From contig NZ_OBEH01000007.1 in the NCBI RefSeq assembly GCF_900215465.1, positions 106,844-170,843 on the forward strand: a DNA stretch of 64,000 nucleotides, in the 5' to 3' direction. Each line of letters begins with the position of its first letter. Position 1 is the stretch's first letter. Below, in pieces: positions 60,288 to 64,000 of this stretch. The notes under the pieces were generated by a model. It had not been told where the DNA came from and searched no databases. It saw nothing but the letters and a program-made list of their open reading frames with translations. This DNA comes from Flagellimonas pacifica (GTDB lineage Bacteria > Bacteroidota > Bacteroidia > Flavobacteriales > Flavobacteriaceae). Both the position numbers and the translations under genes were made by a program.

Positions 60288-60698
60288 ATGCGGATAGTGA
60301 CCTATATGCTGGTTTTATCTTTTGTTCCCTACTTTGGACTTTGCCAAAACAAGATTAGTGGTAAAATAGTTGATGAACTGGGATTTCCCGTTTATAGAGC
60401 TTCGGTTGAAATAAATGCAACGGACAGTATCACTTATACGGACTACGACGGATCCTTTACACTGATCAGTGAAAAAGATTTTCATTGGAAAATTAATATC
60501 AAATCCAAAGGTTATAAACCTGAATCGTTTTTTGTTTTGAATGGTGGCAATACAGGTAACATCATATTAAAATATGATGTAGATATCAATAAGTTATTGG
60601 ATGGCAGTTCAGGCCTATATCAAAAGTTTTACTGGGACTCGTGGAACAATGAAATCTTGTTTCCAAAATCGGAAGGCCTTTTAGTCAGTGTTTTTTAA
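60288..60698 (+). CDS. small secreted CarboxypepD_reg-like protein
   Basis: 136 residues. Signal peptide (about 1-20, FGLCQ) then one carboxypeptidase regulatory-like domain (KISGKIVDELGFPVYRASVEI, YTDYDGSFTLIS). Alone, without the TonB plug and barrel that usually follow it. It is divergent from the OmpA gene at 59043 and convergent with the one at 60724. The end SEGLLVSVF has no membrane or sorting signal. Function unknown. Confidence 0.78.
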   Translation: MRIVTYMLVLSFVPYFGLCQNKISGKIVDELGFPVYRASVEINATDSITYTDYDGSFTLISEKDFHWKINIKSKGYKPESFFVLNGGNTGNIILKYDVDINKLLDGSSGLYQKFYWDSWNNEILFPKSEGLLVSVF

Positions 60699-60723
60699 TT
60701 AATCCCTTTTTTGGGGTTAGTTG

Positions 60724-61812
60724 TCATTCATCAACAAACTCGGTCATAACAAATTCCACTCTTCGGTTTTTCCGTCTTGCTTTATCCGTTAATGTGCTAT
60801 CTAAGGGAATCTTATCTCCGTAACCTGTAGAAGTAATACGACCTTTTTCTAATCCCAAGCGTATTAAATACCTAGCAACGGTTTTCGCCCTTTGGTCAGA
60901 CAACACCTCGTTGTACTCTTCTGAGCCCAAATCATCTGTGTGTCCACTAATTGAAACTTTTAAGTTGGGGTTCTTTTGAAGGTATTCGAAGACATCTTTT
61001 AAGCTTTGCTTAGCCTTGGGTTCCAACTCAAAACGGTCAAAATCAAAATTAACATGATTAAGCACATAGCTCTGGTTAGTTTTATAGTCAGGTCCAAGGT
61101 ATATCAGGGAAACGTCGTCCAAATAGTAGTAGGAGTATCCCTCCGTTTTGGCAGGATTGTTTTTAAAATCTAAATACAAGGTTCCTCCATTGCTTTTGAA
61201 GTTTCCAAGAACAAGATTGTTTTCAAATCCTTTTGCAACTATATCCAAACTCACCTGCATCCATTCCTTCTTATCATCATAAAAACCCGTTGCAGAAAAT
61301 TGCTTTGCATGGGTAGTTTTGATTGATTCTGATGATAAAACGGCATTAGATAGCTGACGTTTGGTATGTATGGATAATGGCTTTTCGGAGAAAACTGCAC
61401 CGATATCCATAACGGCACCATCTGATTTTTCAGAAAGACTCAAAGAAAGACTCAATCTGTATCGATGTCCTTTCTTCAGGGTTTCGGATAACTCTACCTG
61501 TATGTATTCCCTATAATCTTTAGGAGCAAAAAGGTATAATCCGGCGTAACCATTCCCTTCATATGCCTCCTGTTTTCCCTTAAAATTCATTGGGATACCC
61601 AACTTAGTCTTGCTGCACTCATTAAAATAATCCGTAGTACCCAAAGTTGGAGCATTCCAAAATTCAGTATCTCGATTTAGATTGCTCATTTTAACAGGAC
61701 ATTCCACAAAATCTTCAAATCCGCCATTGCGGACAAAATTTTGAGCTATCCCTGACTGTAAAGTCAAGAGTAAAACGGTGTAGGTCGGTATGTTGATGAA
61801 TCGTAATCGCAT
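60724..61812 (-). CDS. OmpA-family protein with N-terminal jelly-roll-like domain (paralogue)
   Basis: 362 residues from the ATG at 61812. Same architecture as 59043-60134: signal peptide (about 1-25), N-terminal domain (NFVRNGGFEDFVECP, FKGKQEAYEGNGYAGLYLF, DYREYIQVE) and OmpA-like domain (VSISGHTDDLGSEEYNEVLS, QRAKTVARYL, RRVEFVM). The OmpA domain keeps the Asp and Arg that contact diaminopimelate. An ATG nine codons earlier (61839) is an alternative start. The two paralogues bracket the CarboxypepD_reg gene. Confidence 0.85.
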   Translation of the reverse strand: MRLRFINIPTYTVLLLTLQSGIAQNFVRNGGFEDFVECPVKMSNLNRDTEFWNAPTLGTTDYFNECSKTKLGIPMNFKGKQEAYEGNGYAGLYLFAPKDYREYIQVELSETLKKGHRYRLSLSLSLSEKSDGAVMDIGAVFSEKPLSIHTKRQLSNAVLSSESIKTTHAKQFSATGFYDDKKEWMQVSLDIVAKGFENNLVLGNFKSNGGTLYLDFKNNPAKTEGYSYYYLDDVSLIYLGPDYKTNQSYVLNHVNFDFDRFELEPKAKQSLKDVFEYLQKNPNLKVSISGHTDDLGSEEYNEVLSDQRAKTVARYLIRLGLEKGRITSTGYGDKIPLDSTLTDKARRKNRRVEFVMTEFVDE

Positions 61813-61914
61813 GACTTCCAATTCAAATGGAGCACCCATTCCATATTAAATAGATGGGATGGGATTCAAATCATAACGATTTTCTTAGTTATTTATTGTG
61901 TATTTACCTACAAA

Positions 61915-63666
61915 CTAGAAGTCAAACTTATAGGATACTCCAGCTAATGCCTGAAAACCTTGAACTCTAAAGTTGGCCCATCTTTGATAATCATTGTTAG
62001 CAATATTGGAAGCTTTTAGAAAGACCGAAAGCTGTTCGTTAAAGCGATATCCTACGTGTGCATTGGCATCAAAAAATCCGTCTAAAGTAACAATGGTCGC
62101 TGGAAATTCTGAAGGCACTACATTCTGAACAGCCTGAGACACTAAATCATCCCGCTCCCCAATATAAAACAGGTTGGCACCAAAATACCACTGTTTGTTA
62201 ACTTGATAATCCATAAACAATGATCCCTTTATAGAAGGTAAGTTCCATGCCGGATTATCCGTTTCGGTATCATAATCATAAAACTCCGCATTGATTCCTA
62301 ATGTGAAATTCCGATTCACGTCAACATTTAACTCTCCAAAAATCCCTAGAGTTTTTACGTCATCATAAAACACCTGGAACGAATTTCCGTAGAAATACCC
62401 CTTTTCATCAGTTCTAAAAAGATTCTGAGGATTTAAAAAGAACAATGGCTTTCTATTTTCTGCAGTGTAAGATCCTTTAATATTGTAGCCAACATTGGAT
62501 AACAACTGTCCTTTCAGTCCAATATAACCCTCATATTGTTTATCCGTAGGCCTAACATCCAAAGTAGGAGAAACGTATGGGTTTTCTGAAACAAAATCAT
62601 AATAGGAGTTTTGCTTGAGCTCTCCCTCAACTCCACCATAGGCAATTACAGATTCATCCAACAAACGATAGGATGCAGTTACCGCTGGATAAATATAAAA
62701 ATCAATATCATCGTTTTCGGTATCCATTCCGTAAACAATATTAGCGCCTAAATTTAGGGTAAGGTCATCCCTAAGCACAAGCAAACTTGGATTTAAACTG
62801 GCCTGAAACTGGCTATAGTTGATTTCACCAGTATTGGTGGTACTGTTCAATGATGCATTTTTAAAATTCCCGTTTACATAATCCAGTTTTGTATTTATGG
62901 TCACCAACTCCTCGGTGATAGGTAACTCAATGGTCGGATTAATGACAACGCGGTTCTCTCCGGATTCGGAAGTATCCCAAAACCTTCGCACCAATACATT
63001 TCCTTTCTTAAAGAAAGAATCTTCCAAATTTAAGTGAGCCTTGCCCTGCACATTAAAATAATTCTGCTTTTCATCAATTGAAGCAACGGTGACCTCATCA
63101 AATGCATTGTTTTCAATCCCGTACCAATTATATGATTGGTGTTGAAGTCCAATACTGGCCCCCCAATCCATATCCCTATCCTTTTTGGCGTAGGAAGCAT
63201 CAAACTTGGTATTGTAAAAATCTGTTTCAAGAGGTGTGCTTTCAATATCTCCCCGAGAGGAATGATGGCTCAACCCAAAATCCAACAAATCCTCTCCCCT
63301 ATTAAATTCTCTGCTGGTATATAAATCTACTAATGCGTTGTTGAAATTTCCCAAACCAACTGATGCATAGGAATTATACAAGGTTGGAGGAGGTGTCTTT
63401 TTTACTCGAGATGCCTTTCCTTTTGCAGGGGTAAAGGTAGATGCGACCGGTACCGAAAAAATACTGTAGTTGATTTCCTTTTTCTGTAGCACGATGGAAT
63501 CGTTAAGATTGGGAACGGATTTCACTTTAAAGGCATCTGAAACGGTGGGGGAATACGGTTTTACAACAGTAACCGTTTCAGTGCCAATATCATCGGTTTC
63601 CTGAGCTGAAACAGCTCCCCAAAGGCCCAAAAATAGTACTGAAAATATATGGATGTTCTTTTGCAT
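61915..63666 (-). CDS. outer-membrane beta-barrel protein, TonB-receptor-like but plug-less
   Basis: 583 residues. Signal peptide (about 1-21, GAVSAQ), a short N-terminal segment (about 22-90, ETVTVVKPYSPTVSDAFKVK), then a barrel of many strands ending FQALAGVSYKFDF with the C-terminal Phe. It reads like the barrel part of a TonB-dependent receptor (DANAHVGYRFNEQLSVFLKASNIANNDYQRW near the end, as VGYRFNEQLSVFLKASNIAN) but lacks the plug domain and TonB box. It is 15 bp downstream of the TPR gene in one unit. Substrate unknown. Confidence 0.83.
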   Translation of the reverse strand: MQKNIHIFSVLFLGLWGAVSAQETDDIGTETVTVVKPYSPTVSDAFKVKSVPNLNDSIVLQKKEINYSIFSVPVASTFTPAKGKASRVKKTPPPTLYNSYASVGLGNFNNALVDLYTSREFNRGEDLLDFGLSHHSSRGDIESTPLETDFYNTKFDASYAKKDRDMDWGASIGLQHQSYNWYGIENNAFDEVTVASIDEKQNYFNVQGKAHLNLEDSFFKKGNVLVRRFWDTSESGENRVVINPTIELPITEELVTINTKLDYVNGNFKNASLNSTTNTGEINYSQFQASLNPSLLVLRDDLTLNLGANIVYGMDTENDDIDFYIYPAVTASYRLLDESVIAYGGVEGELKQNSYYDFVSENPYVSPTLDVRPTDKQYEGYIGLKGQLLSNVGYNIKGSYTAENRKPLFFLNPQNLFRTDEKGYFYGNSFQVFYDDVKTLGIFGELNVDVNRNFTLGINAEFYDYDTETDNPAWNLPSIKGSLFMDYQVNKQWYFGANLFYIGERDDLVSQAVQNVVPSEFPATIVTLDGFFDANAHVGYRFNEQLSVFLKASNIANNDYQRWANFRVQGFQALAGVSYKFDF

Positions 63667-63681
63667 GATGTGTCTCGTTTT

Positions 63682-64000
63682 TTAATTGCCGTTAGGATCA
63701 ACTGAAGAATTGCTCTGCGCTTCCCTTGATTTTATAATGGATAACTCTCCTTTGGCCTCAGCAACTATATCATTGTATTCTGCAAAATTGGTAATCACGC
63801 TCTCCAATATATAGGTGGCCTGAAAAGCATCGCCCAGTGCGTAAAAATTCTTGGCCATTATTATCAATCCCTTTCCTCCCCATTCTTTATATGCGGAATA
63901 ATCCTTAGCCAATTTTTGAACCGATGTATTGGAAGCTTCAAAATTCTGGTTTTTGTTCTTAAAATAACCATCATAGTACCAGGCCTCCGCAGCTAATTCA
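63682..64000 (-). CDS. tetratricopeptide repeat protein, partial (5' end beyond right edge)
   Basis: Only the last 105 residues are inside the window; the frame is open to the right edge. Paired helices with AEAWYYDGYFKNKN, KDYSAYKEWGGKGLIIMAKNFYALGDAFQATYILE and EYNDIVAEAKGELSIIKS fit TPR-like repeats. The end SSVDPNGN is a short polar tail. It lies 15 bp before the barrel gene, so they probably form one transcript; such TPR and barrel pairs are seen in other flavobacteria. The start and N-terminal features cannot be seen. Confidence 0.75.
   Translation of the reverse strand, partial: ELAAEAWYYDGYFKNKNQNFEASNTSVQKLAKDYSAYKEWGGKGLIIMAKNFYALGDAFQATYILESVITNFAEYNDIVAEAKGELSIIKSREAQSNSSVDPNGN

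Noticed and set aside
60700..60718. AATCCC/GGGGTT hairpin between the convergent CarboxypepD_reg and OmpA genes
   Set aside because: Only six pairs including one T-G pair, and the loop is a T-run; too weak to call a terminator.
1..64000. CRISPR array, transposon or prophage
   Set aside because: No regularly spaced direct repeats, no transposase or integrase motif and no phage structural genes were seen on either strand.

Overview
The window is chromosomal DNA of a Bacteroidota bacterium, almost certainly a marine Flavobacteriaceae. Evidence: moderate AT-richness, promoter boxes of the TAnnTTTG type, gliding/T9SS type B C-terminal domains, a fused SecDF, many lipoproteins, and families largely confined to this phylum (LruC, DUF1599, DUF4293, DUF2911, DUF3667, BT_3928-like DoxX). 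A Muricauda/Flagellimonas-like member is my guess from gene style, not something the sequence proves. Apart from two tRNA-Glu genes there is no RNA operon, and I see no CRISPR array, insertion sequence or prophage.

1-9635 (all minus strand) is part of a polysaccharide-utilisation locus for a beta-glucan, probably laminarin. In transcription order it holds a membrane-anchored propeller/HTH regulator, a clan GH-A glycosidase fused to what looks like an outer-membrane beta-barrel, a surface lipoprotein with carbohydrate-binding-like modules, a GH16 laminarinase-type lipoprotein, and a PKD lipoprotein that runs off the left edge. The three lipoproteins carry acidic residues just after the lipid-attached Cys, as in the Bacteroidota surface-export signal. 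Together they suggest surface capture and cleavage of glucan, with oligosaccharides entering through a barrel.

9692-13656 is a housekeeping minus-strand run (clpS, prmA, tpiA, DoxX-like, DUF1599), interrupted by a four-helix-bundle gene flanked by short inverted repeats. Divergent from it are folP and cdaA (c-di-AMP synthase). 15450-16403 is a small accessory patch with an XRE regulator. DUF3667, an NTF2-like protein, an ABC exporter, truA, a phosphodiesterase and a PqqB-like lipoprotein follow.

21953-32989 holds DUF4293, rho, an unknown lipoprotein/membrane-protein pair, a LruC lipoprotein, rpsT, two identical tRNA-Glu genes behind a strong promoter, proS, an extreme Trp/Gly/Tyr- then Arg/Ser-rich lipoprotein, and a FadL-like barrel. 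33040-36399 has two paralogous T9SS type B secreted proteins.

36534-47458 is mostly housekeeping: folE, cysS, yidD, lgt, DUF192, two GNAT enzymes, a two-domain ABC ATPase, secDF and mdh. 47705-58993 mixes small envelope proteins with an S9-like hydrolase, gyrB, asnB, DUF2911 and an amidohydrolase. 59043-64000 ends with two paralogous OmpA-type proteins around a small CarboxypepD_reg protein, then a plug-less barrel and a TPR protein cut by the right edge. Convergent gene pairs are usually separated by strong bidirectional hairpin terminators.
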